From Novosphingobium beihaiense (GTDB lineage Bacteria; Pseudomonadota; Alphaproteobacteria; Sphingomonadales; Sphingomonadaceae), in NCBI RefSeq assembly GCF_022832375.1, contig NZ_JALHLG010000007.1, forward strand, positions 248,001 through 312,000: DNA of 64,000 nucleotides. Reading direction: 5' to 3'. Both the position numbers and the translations under genes were made by a program. The notes under the pieces were generated by a model. It was not told the origin of the DNA and searched no databases. It saw only the letters and a program-made list of their open reading frames with translations. Numbering within the stretch: position 1 is the first letter of the stretch; every line of letters begins with the position of its first letter. Below, in pieces: positions 1 to 9,451 of this stretch.

Positions 1-568
1 GCGGATTGGCCTCCACCGGCAGCGGCACCGTGGGGGTGAGCCACGAAATGCCGTTGGTATAGGCGCAGGAGTAATTGATGTCGCAGCTTCCGGCCATGCT
101 CGGCAGGTCGATGCTCAGTTCCGTCGAGGGGATCTGCGTGGCATCGCCCAGATGCGCGGCGAAGACCTGATCCATCGAGGTGCCGCAGCGGATGTCCGGC
201 CCCTCGGTCTGCCGGGCGTGCGCGCCGGTGAGGAAGGCGGGGCAGGAGCGGCCGTGCCCGGCAGGCGCATCGCCCATCGCCGCGGCCTGCGGATGGCCGA
301 GCCCGGTGATGAAAGTGATCGCGTCCTTGTGCGGCTCCAGCGGCTCCAGCGTGGGGGGCAGGGTGAACGCGGTGCCTTCGCCCGTGGGACGGTATTCGGG
401 CATGGTCATGCCGTTGGGCGAATAGAACACCTGCAGCCGCTTGGGCCGCGCGCCGATGTCCGCCGCATAGGCGCCGGGCATCATCGCTTCGAGGAACGGC
501 AGGGCCATGGCCGTGCCCGCACCGCGCAACACGGTGCGGCGGGAGAGGGGCTTGCGGGTGATCCTCAT
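1..568 (-). CDS. DUF1552 domain protein, exported (partial, C-terminus beyond the window)
   Basis: This is the N-terminal 189 residues of a DUF1552 protein; the rest lies beyond base 1. It starts MRITRKPLSRRTVLRGAG, a twin-arginine-like signal followed by a short hydrophobic stretch, so export by Tat is likely. The text RLQVFYSPNGMTMPEY and GHGRSCPAFLTGAH is typical of DUF1552. The ATG at 568 overlaps the stop of the upstream DUF1592 gene as ATGA, so the two are translationally coupled. In other genomes DUF1552 and DUF1592 proteins are regularly encoded together; their biochemical role is not established. The family call is confident, the function unknown. Confidence 0.85.
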   Translation of the reverse strand, partial: MRITRKPLSRRTVLRGAGTAMALPFLEAMMPGAYAADIGARPKRLQVFYSPNGMTMPEYRPTGEGTAFTLPPTLEPLEPHKDAITFITGLGHPQAAAMGDAPAGHGRSCPAFLTGAHARQTEGPDIRCGTSMDQVFAAHLGDATQIPSTELSIDLPSMAGSCDINYSCAYTNGISWLTPTVPLPVEANP

Positions 569-3204
569 TTCACGGGGCTTCCTGCCTGGGGGATGGCGGT
601 GGATTTCGATCCTCCCTGTTCCCGTAGGGAATGGGGAGGTGGCATTCGCGTAGCGAATGACGGAGGGGTTTTCTTACCCCTCCACCACCCGCTGCGCGGG
701 CGGTCCCCCTCCCCATCGCTGCGCGACAGGGAGGACTGGGTGGACGCATAAGCCGCCTTGAACCGCTCCGGCGTCTTGCGCATGGTGAAGGCAGGGCTGG
801 TGACGATGCCCTTGATGATGGCGCGCACGCGGTAGCCGTCGGCGGCGGCATCGCTGGCGATGCTGCGCACTTCGGGCATGTCCTGCGGCCCGAGACCGCG
901 CGCGAGGGCATAGATCATCAGTCGCTCGGTGAAGGCCTGGGCGAACTCGTCCTTGCGGTTCATCAGGATCTGCTGGAGGCCGCCGATCCCGGCGAACTTG
1001 GTGCCGTCGGGCAGCACGGCGCCGCTGTCGATCGGCTGGCCCGCATCCACGGTGCGCCAGCCGCCCACGGCATCGAAGTTTTCGAGCGCGAAGCCGAGCG
1101 GGTCCATCTTTACATGGCAGGCCGCGCAGGTGGGGTTGGCACGATGCAGTTCGAGCTGCTCGCGCGCGCTCAGCAGCCGCCCGTCATGTTCGGTCTTGAG
1201 CGCGGGCACGTTGGGCGGCGGCGGGGGCGGCGGTGAGGCGAGGATATTGTCGAGGATCCACTTGCCGCGTTTCACCACCGAAGTGTGGTTGTTGTAGGAG
1301 GTGACGGTGAGAATGCTCGCCTGCCCCAGCAGCCCGCCGCGATGCCATTCGGGCTTGAGATGGACTTTGCGAAAGGCCGTGCCGGTAACGCCGGGAATGC
1401 CATAGTGCTCGGCCAGCCGCTGGTTGAGGAAAGTGTAATCGGATTCGATAAAGTCCGTCACCGGGCGGTTGCCGGTGAGCACGCTGGCGAAGAACATTTC
1501 CGTCTCGGTCGCCATGGCCTGTTTCAGGCGCGTGTCGAACTTCGGGAAGGCATCGATGTCCGGCTTTTGCTGGTCGAGATTGCGCAAGTAGAGCCATTGC
1601 CCGGCGAAATTGCCGGTGAGCGCCCTGGCCTTGGGATCGGCCAGCATCCGCGCGATTTCACCGTCCAGCACGCCCGGCGTGCGCAGCTTGCCTTGTTCGG
1701 CTAGCGCGAGCAGGCGCTCGTCCGGAATGCTGCTCCACAGGAACAGCGAGAGGCGCGTCGCCAGTTCCAGATCGGACACGGTGTGGACGCTGCCCGGCAG
1801 GCTGCCCGCCGGATCGCTCTCGACCACGAAGAGGAATTCGGGCGAGACGAGGATGGCTTCCAGAGCGGCTTCCACGCCGTGTTCGAAATCCGATGCCGCG
1901 CGCTCCTGCGCATAGATGCGCATGACGGGGGCAATATCGAAGGCCCCTACCGGACGGCGCCAGGCGCGGCGGGCGAGGGTGGAGACGATCTTTTGTGCGC
2001 AGGCCTCTTCCTGCGCGGCCTTCTTCGGGTGGCAGGTGAAAATCGCGCGGCGGCTCGGCGTATCGGGCACGCCGTGGGCGTTGTAGGGCCCGGCCACGTC
2101 GATCTGGAGCACGTCGCGCGGGAAGTTCTGCTGCGAATAGCGCTGGTGCATCCGGTAGGAGGGCACTTCGAGCGTCGAGACGCGCTGCCCGTCCACCCAG
2201 ACGTCGAGCGGCAGCATCTGCGGCGGATCGAGCGGCAGCGGCACTTTGTCGGTATCGTTGCGCAGCGTCTGCACGGTCTCGTCCGGCCAGATCTTGCGGC
2301 GGAACGAAAGGCCCACGCGGTGCGCGCCTGCCTTTACCGGAACGCGCACCGAATAGCGGTCTTCAATGAGGCGGTCGGTCTCGTTGTTGGTGTTCGAATT
2401 GAGCCAGGCGGTGATCTCGTACTCGCCGTCATAGCGCGCGAAGTACGCAAAGGCGCCGCCCCCGCGAGAGGCCAGCGGCAGATCCGCGCTCGCCCGCTCG
2501 TTATAGGCCGGAACGCCCGAGTTCTTGACCGAACCGTCCTTGGGCACCTGCCAGGTCGTCACGAATTCGCGGCGGGAGGTGAGGCCGGTCGCTAGCCGCC
2601 CGACTTTGCCCGCCACCGCCACATAGCGCTCCATCAGTGTGGGCGAGACGGTGAGCACGTCGGCGATATTGTCGAAGCCGAAGCCCGAATTGTCTTGCGG
2701 CAGCTCGCGGCTGAAATCGGCATCGAGCGAGAGCAGATCGCGCACGGCATTGGCGTATTCGTAGCGGTTGAGGCGGCGCAGCGTCGCCTTGCCCGGATCG
2801 GGATGGGCGGCGGCAAAGCTGGCACGCGAGCGGTCTAGCCACTGCACGAAGGCGGCGCGCATGGCGGGATCGGGCTGCGGCTTGGAATGGGGCGGCATTT
2901 CGCCTGCGGCGACGCGGCGCAGGATCTTTTCCCAGGCTTCGGCGTGCTTGCCGGTGCGGATGTCGCTGGCCTTGAGGTCTTCGACCGAGAGATTGGCGAC
3001 CATGTCGAAATCGTTGTGGCAGCGGGAGCAGTACTTATCGAGCATCGGCTCGATCATCGCCGCCTGCGCTTCGGCTGCGGCCGGTGCAGCGCCAGCCGCC
3101 GTGCCCGGCTCTCCATCCTGCGCGGCATAGACGGCGGCGGCCGTGATCAGCGCGCTTGCCGCAAGCGCGCTGCTGCCGATGGAAAAACGCCGTTTCAGGC
3201 TCAT
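565..3204 (-). CDS. DUF1592/DUF1588/DUF1587/DUF1595/DUF1585 multidomain c-type-cytochrome-like protein
   Basis: An 879-residue exported protein. Residues 1-28 form a signal peptide. A haem-binding CSRCH motif sits at 59-63 and a second CxxCH (TCAACH) near residue 690, so covalent haem and a periplasmic redox role are plausible. The DUF1587 part (LRRLNRYEYANAVRDLL) begins near residue 140, followed by DUF1595, DUF1592 and DUF1588 (VVKRGKWILDNIL, then a run of eight prolines) and DUF1585 at the end. This domain order is best known from Planctomycetes. Residues about 824-865 are encoded by an interspersed palindromic repeat, so the last 58 residues are not family sequence. The frame nevertheless stays open to the ATGA overlap with the DUF1552 gene. 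Confidence 0.88.
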   Translation of the reverse strand: MSLKRRFSIGSSALAASALITAAAVYAAQDGEPGTAAGAAPAAAEAQAAMIEPMLDKYCSRCHNDFDMVANLSVEDLKASDIRTGKHAEAWEKILRRVAAGEMPPHSKPQPDPAMRAAFVQWLDRSRASFAAAHPDPGKATLRRLNRYEYANAVRDLLSLDADFSRELPQDNSGFGFDNIADVLTVSPTLMERYVAVAGKVGRLATGLTSRREFVTTWQVPKDGSVKNSGVPAYNERASADLPLASRGGGAFAYFARYDGEYEITAWLNSNTNNETDRLIEDRYSVRVPVKAGAHRVGLSFRRKIWPDETVQTLRNDTDKVPLPLDPPQMLPLDVWVDGQRVSTLEVPSYRMHQRYSQQNFPRDVLQIDVAGPYNAHGVPDTPSRRAIFTCHPKKAAQEEACAQKIVSTLARRAWRRPVGAFDIAPVMRIYAQERAASDFEHGVEAALEAILVSPEFLFVVESDPAGSLPGSVHTVSDLELATRLSLFLWSSIPDERLLALAEQGKLRTPGVLDGEIARMLADPKARALTGNFAGQWLYLRNLDQQKPDIDAFPKFDTRLKQAMATETEMFFASVLTGNRPVTDFIESDYTFLNQRLAEHYGIPGVTGTAFRKVHLKPEWHRGGLLGQASILTVTSYNNHTSVVKRGKWILDNILASPPPPPPPNVPALKTEHDGRLLSAREQLELHRANPTCAACHVKMDPLGFALENFDAVGGWRTVDAGQPIDSGAVLPDGTKFAGIGGLQQILMNRKDEFAQAFTERLMIYALARGLGPQDMPEVRSIASDAAADGYRVRAIIKGIVTSPAFTMRKTPERFKAAYASTQSSLSRSDGEGDRPRSGWWRGKKTPPSFATRMPPPHSLREQGGSKSTAIPQAGSPVK
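611..735. repeat. Type A palindromic repeat, copy 1 (inside a coding region)
   Basis: An element bounded by CCTCCCTG and CAGGGAGG, with internal palindromes (GGAGGGG/CCCCTCC and CCCTCCACCACCCGC-type arms). It matches the copies at 5126, 10692, 42111 and 45663. Unlike those, it lies inside an open frame and encodes the C-terminal tail of the DUF1592 protein. Confidence 0.85.
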
Positions 3205-3397
3205 GAAATGTTTTGACCCCGTTTGCCGGTCGCCGTCATCGTGGGCGGCCTGCCTGCCCTTGCTGCGGCAAGGGTTCTGCCGGGACTTTGGACTATCGGC
3301 TAGGGGGTGTTGCGTCTATTGCCAATAAACGGACGGCATGCGCACAAAAATCGTACGCAGGCCTGCCGCGGGGAGAATTTCCGGTCATTTTCGACGT

Positions 3398-4087
3398 TTA
3401 CATCGCTTCCTTGATCCCTCTGGCAATGAGCCACCGGTTGATCGGGAATGCGGTGATGAACCCGGCGATCATGGCGCCCTGCATGGCGAACCAGAATTCC
3501 GGCGTAGCGGCATCGAAGGTGCGCCCCAGGATATGCGGGAAGAACCAGAAATGCGCCATGGCCATGAATCCGTACATGCCGATCTGCCAGCACGTGAGCG
3601 ACAGCGTATCGGCCTTGGCGGCTTCACGCAGGCCGTCCGTCAGGCCCAGGCCTCGCATCGGCGCGATGGCGAAATACTGGAAGGCGATGCCGAAGCTCAG
3701 CGCGAGAAGGAAATCGAACACCCAGGCGGCGAAGATCCTTTCGGCAAAGAGCCAGTGCAGGCCGAACACGGTCAGCAAGGCGGGAAACAGCAAGGCCAGT
3801 GTTTCGGCGATCATGTCGGCGAGCGCGCAGCCTGCGCCGCAATGAAGCGTGCCCTTTGCGATTGTGGCGGCGCGCGGCTTGCCGCTGCTCGCGTGTCCAT
3901 GTCCTCCATGCCGGGCGTGGAAGAGGATCAGCAGCGGGCCAAGGAACAGCGCACACAAGGGCCAGACCCACGCCATCACTTTCATGTGCGGCGGATGGCG
4001 CAGCACCGTGGCGAGCATCCACACCGCGCTCGCAAACCCCACGCAAAGCGAGAGAGTGGCCAGATCGTGAAACAGTGCGGAGAACAT
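3398..4087 (-). CDS. DUF4396 domain integral membrane protein
   Basis: A 229-residue polytopic membrane protein starting MFSALFHDLATLSLCVGFAS. About six hydrophobic segments alternate with short loops, and a His/Cys-rich loop (HARHGGHGHASS, then LHCGAGCALADMIAE) could bind metal. The C-terminal half, with FDFLLALSFGIAFQYFAI and the ending FITAFPINRWLIARG, fits the DUF4396 family. ATG 4087 is preferred over an in-frame upstream ATG at 4129 because AGGGTG lies six bases before it. Between it and accA is a long inverted repeat (4101-4143). Transport or sensing of a metal is inference from the His/Cys loop; the family has no settled function that I know of. Confidence 0.8.
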   Translation of the reverse strand: MFSALFHDLATLSLCVGFASAVWMLATVLRHPPHMKVMAWVWPLCALFLGPLLILFHARHGGHGHASSGKPRAATIAKGTLHCGAGCALADMIAETLALLFPALLTVFGLHWLFAERIFAAWVFDFLLALSFGIAFQYFAIAPMRGLGLTDGLREAAKADTLSLTCWQIGMYGFMAMAHFWFFPHILGRTFDAATPEFWFAMQGAMIAGFITAFPINRWLIARGIKEAM

Positions 4088-4100
4088 GAAACACCCTAGT

Positions 4101-4143
4101 CTGATTGATAGACTGGCCCGGGAGGCCACAGTCCATCAATCAG
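4101..4143 (-). promoter_or_regulatory. Long inverted repeat upstream of the DUF4396 gene
   Basis: The arms CTGATTGATAGACTG (4101-4115) and CAGTCCATCAATCAG (4129-4143) are complementary except for one position, which is a G-U pair in RNA. An inner TGGCC/GGCCA can extend the stem. It sits 14 bases before the ATG at 4087 and just beyond the end of accA. It could be an operator or an attenuator/terminator; there is no T-run. Confidence 0.55.
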
Positions 4144-4174
4144 CGCGGGCGCAGGTTTGTTCCGAAACCGGCTG

Positions 4175-5122
4175 TCAGAGCGCCCCGATCGCCAGGAACC
4201 GCTCTTCGCGCTGGCGCAGCAGGTCTGCCGGGGCCAGTGCGTCCAGTGCCGAGAATTCGCGCCCCAACGCGTCGGCCAGCGCGCGGGCCGTGCGGGTGGG
4301 GTCGCGGTGGGCGCCGCCTACGGGTTCGGGCACGATGCCGTCGATCACGTTGAGGCTCAGCAGGTCCTGCGCGGTCACTTTCATGGCGGTGGCTGCATCG
4401 GCGGCCTTGTCCGGCGTGCGCCACAGGATCGAGGAGGCGCCCTCGGGCGAGATCACCGAATAGACCGCGTGTTCCAGCATCAGCACTTTGTTGGCGCTGG
4501 CAATCGCCACCGCGCCGCCCGAGCCGCCTTCGCCGACGATCGCTGCCACCATCGGCACTTTGAGCGCCAGGCAGGCCTCGGTCGAGCGGGCAATGGCTTC
4601 GGCTTGGCCGCGTTCCTCGGCCTCGACGCCGGGGAAGGCGCCTGCGGTATCGACCAGCGTCACCACCGGCAGGCCGAACTTGCTGGCCATCTCCATCAGG
4701 CGGATCGCCTTGCGGTAGCCTTCGGGCTTGGCCATGCCGAAGTTGTGCTTGATGCGGCTGGCGGTGTCGTGCCCCTTTTCGTGGCCGATCACCATGACCT
4801 TGCGGCCGTCCAGCTTTGCAAAGCCGCCGATGATCGCGGCATCCTCGCCATAGAGGCGATCACCGCCCAGCGGCACGAAATCGGTGAAGACGAGGCGGAT
4901 GTAATCCACGAAGTGCGGGCGCTGCGGATGGCGGGCGACTTGCGTCTTCTGCCAGGGGGACAGCTTGCCGTAAGTGCTGGCGAGCAGTGCGGCGCTCTTC
5001 TTTTCGAGCTTGCCGATTTCCGCCTCGATATCGAGGTCGCTTCCACCGGCCGTCGCGCGCAGGTCCGCGATGCGCATTTCCAGCTCGGCAATCGGCTTTT
5101 CGAAGTCCAGGAACGAAATCAT
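4175..5122 (-). CDS. accA: Acetyl-CoA carboxylase carboxyltransferase subunit alpha
   Basis: A 315-residue AccA, the usual length. It forms the alpha half of the carboxyltransferase that moves CO2 from carboxybiotin to acetyl-CoA, making malonyl-CoA for fatty acid synthesis. It begins MISFLDFEKPIAELEMRI, a classic AccA N-terminus. The crotonase-like core shows MVIGHEKGHDT, VTLVDTAGAFPGVEAEERGQ and the oxyanion-loop region GEGGSGGAVAIA. It is last in the minus-strand run accD-accB-accC-accA. The 163 bases between accC and accA are almost wholly a type A repeat, whose terminal GGGGAGGAT serves as the ribosome binding site, seven bases before the ATG. Confidence 0.97.
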   Translation of the reverse strand: MISFLDFEKPIAELEMRIADLRATAGGSDLDIEAEIGKLEKKSAALLASTYGKLSPWQKTQVARHPQRPHFVDYIRLVFTDFVPLGGDRLYGEDAAIIGGFAKLDGRKVMVIGHEKGHDTASRIKHNFGMAKPEGYRKAIRLMEMASKFGLPVVTLVDTAGAFPGVEAEERGQAEAIARSTEACLALKVPMVAAIVGEGGSGGAVAIASANKVLMLEHAVYSVISPEGASSILWRTPDKAADAATAMKVTAQDLLSLNVIDGIVPEPVGGAHRDPTRTARALADALGREFSALDALAPADLLRQREERFLAIGAL

Positions 5123-5125
5123 GCT

Positions 5126-5270
5126 ATCCTCCCCGATACGGGGAGGGGAACCATGCGAAGCATGGTGGAGGGGTACAGGCGGTTTACGGGACTATGAGAG
5201 GGCATGCCGTGCGGCGCGTGCCCCTCCACCATCGCTGCGCGATGGTCCCCCTCCCCGTGCCGGGGAGGAT
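5126..5270. repeat. Type A palindromic repeat, copy 2 (between accC and accA)
   Basis: The element runs from ATCCTCCCC to GGGGAGGAT and contains internal GGTGGAGGGG/CCCCTCCACC arms. Read on the minus strand, its end GGGGAGGAT forms the Shine-Dalgarno of accA. It fills nearly the whole accC-accA gap. Confidence 0.88.
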
Positions 5271-5285
5271 TGTATCGTGCGATCA

Positions 5286-6635
<1,350 letters not shown>

Positions 6636-6649
6636 GAAGCGCCCCGTTC

Positions 6650-7108
6650 TCAGCCAATCACCACGAGCGGCTGGTCGAACTCGACCGGCTGCTGGTTGTC
6701 GACGAGAATGGCCGTGACGGTGCCGGACTTGGGTGCGGTGATCTGGTTCATCACTTTCATGGCTTCCACGATCAGCAGCACGTCGCCTTCCTTCACGGCC
6801 TTGCCGACCGAGATGAAGTCCGCCGCGCCCGGCTCGGGCGCGAGATAGACCGTGCCGACCATCGGCGACTTCACCGCGTCCACCGGAGCTGCGGCAGGGG
6901 CGGCTTCGGCAGCGGGGGCGGCGGCCGGAGCGGCAGCGGCCGGGGCAGCCGCCATCGGCATGGCGGGCATGGCCGCGGCGGCCATCTGCTGGATCATCTG
7001 GCGGCTGACGCGGATCTTGCGGTCACCGTCTTCCACCTCGATTTCCGAGAGGCCGGTTTCCGCCAGGAGTTCCGCCAGTTCGCGAACCAGAGCGCTATCG
7101 ATATTCAC
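6650..7108 (-). CDS. accB: Acetyl-CoA carboxylase biotin carboxyl carrier protein
   Basis: A 152-residue BCCP. The N-terminal domain (1-40) is followed by an Ala/Pro-rich flexible linker (about 42-78) and the biotinyl domain (79-152). The biotinylation motif is EAMKVMNQI with Lys118. The protein carries biotin between AccC and AccAD. The start is GTG at 7108, overlapping the accD stop as GTGA, which implies translational coupling from accD. The linker is longer and more alanine-rich than in E. coli, common in alphaproteobacteria. Confidence 0.97.
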   Translation of the reverse strand: MNIDSALVRELAELLAETGLSEIEVEDGDRKIRVSRQMIQQMAAAAMPAMPMAAAPAAAAPAAAPAAEAAPAAAPVDAVKSPMVGTVYLAPEPGAADFISVGKAVKEGDVLLIVEAMKVMNQITAPKSGTVTAILVDNQQPVEFDQPLVVIG

Positions 7109-7953
7109 GCGACGTCCTTTCGTTCAAGATACTCGAGCAGCGTTGCCAGCGTGGACTTCATGTCCCTGCGGTGGATTACCATGTCCACCATGCCGTGGGC
7201 ATGAAGATATTCGGCGCGCTGGAAGCCGTCGGGGAGTTTTTCACGGATCGTGTCCTGAATCACGCGCTGCCCGGCAAAGCCGATGAGCGCGCCCGGCTCG
7301 GCGATCTGCACGTCGCCGAGCATGGCATAGCTCGCGGTGACGCCGCCGGTGGTGGGATCGGTCAGGATCACGATATAGGGCAGACCTGCGGCGGCAAGGC
7401 GCCGGGTGGCCACGGTGGTCTTGGGCATCTGCATCAGCGAGAGGATGCCCTCCTGCATGCGGGCGCCGCCCGCCGCGGTGCAGATCACGTAAGCGCAGCT
7501 TTCGGCCATGGCGCGCTCGACGCCGGCCACGAAAGCCTCGCCCACGGCCATGCCCATCGAACCGCCCATGAACTTGAAGTCCTGCACGCCGAGCACCGCC
7601 TTGCGCCCGTCCACCGTGCCGAAGGCATTGGTGAGGGCATCGGGGAAGGGATTGGCGGCGCGGGCGGCCCTCAGGCGGTCGGGGTATTTCTTGGTATCGC
7701 GAAAGCCCAGCGGGTTTTCCGGCACCCGGGGCGTGGGCAGCACGGCGTAACCGGCATCGAGCAGCAGATCGAAGCGCGCCTGCGTGGCGATGCGGCCGTG
7801 GTGCTGGCAATGCGGGCACACCGAAAGATTGGCCTCGAAATCCTTGGCGAAAAGCATTTCGCCGCAGCTCGGGCATTTCATCCAGAGATTGTCGGGCGTG
7901 TCGCGTTTCGCCAGACTGGAAAGCGAATTGCGGACCTTGCTGAGCCAACTCAT
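7105..7953 (-). CDS. accD: Acetyl-CoA carboxylase carboxyltransferase subunit beta
   Basis: A 282-residue AccD. It starts [13 protein letters not shown] and carries a C4 zinc ribbon near residues 27-50 (CPSCG, then CPHCQ). The crotonase core contains [19 protein letters not shown] and [12 protein letters not shown]. The frame is open for 240 codons upstream, but MSWLS at 7953 is the family start. It is the first gene of the accDBCA run. In many alphaproteobacteria accD is linked to trp/folC genes and accA stands alone, so this contiguous arrangement is less usual and could be either the only set or a paralogous one. Confidence 0.96.
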   Translation of the reverse strand: MSWLSKVRNSLSSLAKRDTPDNLWMKCPSCGEMLFAKDFEANLSVCPHCQHHGRIATQARFDLLLDAGYAVLPTPRVPENPLGFRDTKKYPDRLRAARAANPFPDALTNAFGTVDGRKAVLGVQDFKFMGGSMGMAVGEAFVAGVERAMAESCAYVICTAAGGARMQEGILSLMQMPKTTVATRRLAAAGLPYIVILTDPTTGGVTASYAMLGDVQIAEPGALIGFAGQRVIQDTIREKLPDGFQRAEYLHAHGMVDMVIHRRDMKSTLATLLEYLERKDVA

Positions 7954-8430
7954 TTTGGTGCGTACCGATCTTGTTGAACAGGATAGAGACGGGGCGCCAT
8001 AGCCACGCCTCGAACCATTCCGGGAAACGCCGTGCCTGCCCCTTTGTTCTTGGTGCGCAACGCCGGAATGAGCGGCGCGTTTAGGGGAAAGGGTTCCAGT
8101 GCCGCAAGCCAATTTGGCGTTGTCTGTGGGGAACTGCGGTTTTGCCCAGTTGCAAAAGAGCGATCCCGGGATGGCGTGATTTGCTATTTTGTATGCAAAA
8201 GTAGAAATTTCTGGATAAAACTTACGCAAGTTGTGGGATGAGTGGATACAATCGTGCGAGCGCTTTGTCCGGGGGCTACGGTAAAAATTCTGCTTTGCGC
8301 AAGATGGCTTCCCGGCATGGCCTTCCTGCGGTCCCGCGCTATGAAGGGGGCTGAAAGGCGCCGGTGGCCATCCGGTTGAGGCAGGAGCAGCGAACTGGAC
8401 CATTCCGATGCAGCAAGCGGGGCGGCGCAA
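7954..8430. other. Intergenic region between accD and fdhD
   Basis: This is 477 bases between divergent genes. No convincing gene, tRNA or conserved RNA is visible. Bases about 8150-8235 are markedly AT-richer than the surroundings and are the likeliest promoter zone. An ATG at 8341 opens a 12-codon frame that looks incidental. Confidence 0.4.
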
Positions 8431-9204
8431 GTGCAAGTGCGTCGCAGTCCCTATCACGCTCCGGCGGAAGCACCGCGCGCCATGGCGGTGCCGGTCGAGG
8501 CGCCGGTGGCGATCGAGACCAACGGAATTGCCTATGCGGTAATGATGGCAACGCCGCTGGATCTGGAAGATTTCGTGACGGGGTTCCTTGTCGCAGAAGG
8601 GCTGGCCGGGCCGGGCGAAGTGGGCGATGTCGCGCTGCATGCGGTGGAGAACGGCGCCTGGGGCACGGGCCATGTCGCGCGCGTCAACCTGCCGCCCGAT
8701 CGCCTCGGCCCGATCCTCGAACGCGCAAGGCGCCGGGTGGGAGACAGTTCCTGCGGCATCTGCGGGATCGAGGGGGTGGAAGCGGCGCTGCGGCCGCTGC
8801 CGTCACTGCCCCGCCGCAGCAAGGCCGCGCCCGAGGCGATCCGCCGCGCGCTCGATATGTTTGCGGAGCGCCAGCCGCTGGGCCGCCTCACCCGCGCCAC
8901 GCACGCGGCGGCATTCTGTAGTGAAGAGGGCGACGTGCTGCTGGTGCGCGAGGATGTCGGGCGGCACAATGCGCTGGACAAGCTCACCGGCGCTCTGGCG
9001 CGGCAGGGGCTGGCGGCGGCGGAGGGCTTTATCGTCATGACCTCGCGCTGTTCCTACGAACTCGTCGAAAAGACCGTGCGCGCGGGCTGCCCGCTGCTGG
9101 TGACGATCTCCGCGCCGAGCGATCTCGCCGTGCGCCGCGCGAAAGCGGCCGGGCTGGCGCTGGCAGTGGTGGCGCGCGACGATTCGATGCTGCTGGTGGA
9201 TTGA
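8431..9204 (+). CDS. fdhD: Formate dehydrogenase accessory sulfurtransferase FdhD
   Basis: A 257-residue FdhD. It transfers sulfur from a cysteine desulfurase to the molybdenum cofactor of formate dehydrogenase. Diagnostic text is [21 protein letters not shown] at 31-51 and the catalytic cysteine motif SCGICG at 107-112. The C-terminal nucleotide-binding part has [13 protein letters not shown] and [17 protein letters not shown]. The start is taken as GTG 8431, since no in-frame ATG is nearer than 8482 and family members begin about here. No formate dehydrogenase gene is adjacent, but a Moco enzyme operon lies 9 kb downstream. A perfect inverted repeat follows the stop. Confidence 0.93.
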   Translation: MQVRRSPYHAPAEAPRAMAVPVEAPVAIETNGIAYAVMMATPLDLEDFVTGFLVAEGLAGPGEVGDVALHAVENGAWGTGHVARVNLPPDRLGPILERARRRVGDSSCGICGIEGVEAALRPLPSLPRRSKAAPEAIRRALDMFAERQPLGRLTRATHAAAFCSEEGDVLLVREDVGRHNALDKLTGALARQGLAAAEGFIVMTSRCSYELVEKTVRAGCPLLVTISAPSDLAVRRAKAAGLALAVVARDDSMLLVD

Positions 9205-9215
9205 AATCCGTCTCT

Positions 9216-9298
9216 CCGTTCGTGTCGAGCCCCTCGACTTGCTCGGCATGAAAGGCCGAAGTTTATCCCGAGCAAGTCGAGGGGCTCGACACGAACGG
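9216..9298. repeat. Type C inverted repeat, perfect 31-bp arms
   Basis: The arms at 9216-9246 and 9268-9298 are exact reverse complements over 31 bases with a 21-base spacer. They read CCGTTCGTGTCGAGCCCC inward. It lies 12 bases after the fdhD stop and could act as a bidirectional terminator. A related element is inside the cys operon at 31363-31433. Confidence 0.92.
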
Positions 9299-9451
9299 GA
9301 GGGGGAACGGACAATTCGCCGCCGAATGTCGATCCCCATTTGACGTTCATCGACTACCAGTCCCGCGCGGGTCCGGTTTTCCTTGTAGTCGGCGGCGGGT
9401 AATTCTAGATTTCTCTTTCTTCCGGGGTTTGAAAGACAAGGATTTCCCAAC

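Noticed and set aside
8341-8379. Leader peptide or Moco riboswitch before fdhD
   Set aside because: A 12-codon frame with no coupling to fdhD, and no recognisable riboswitch core.
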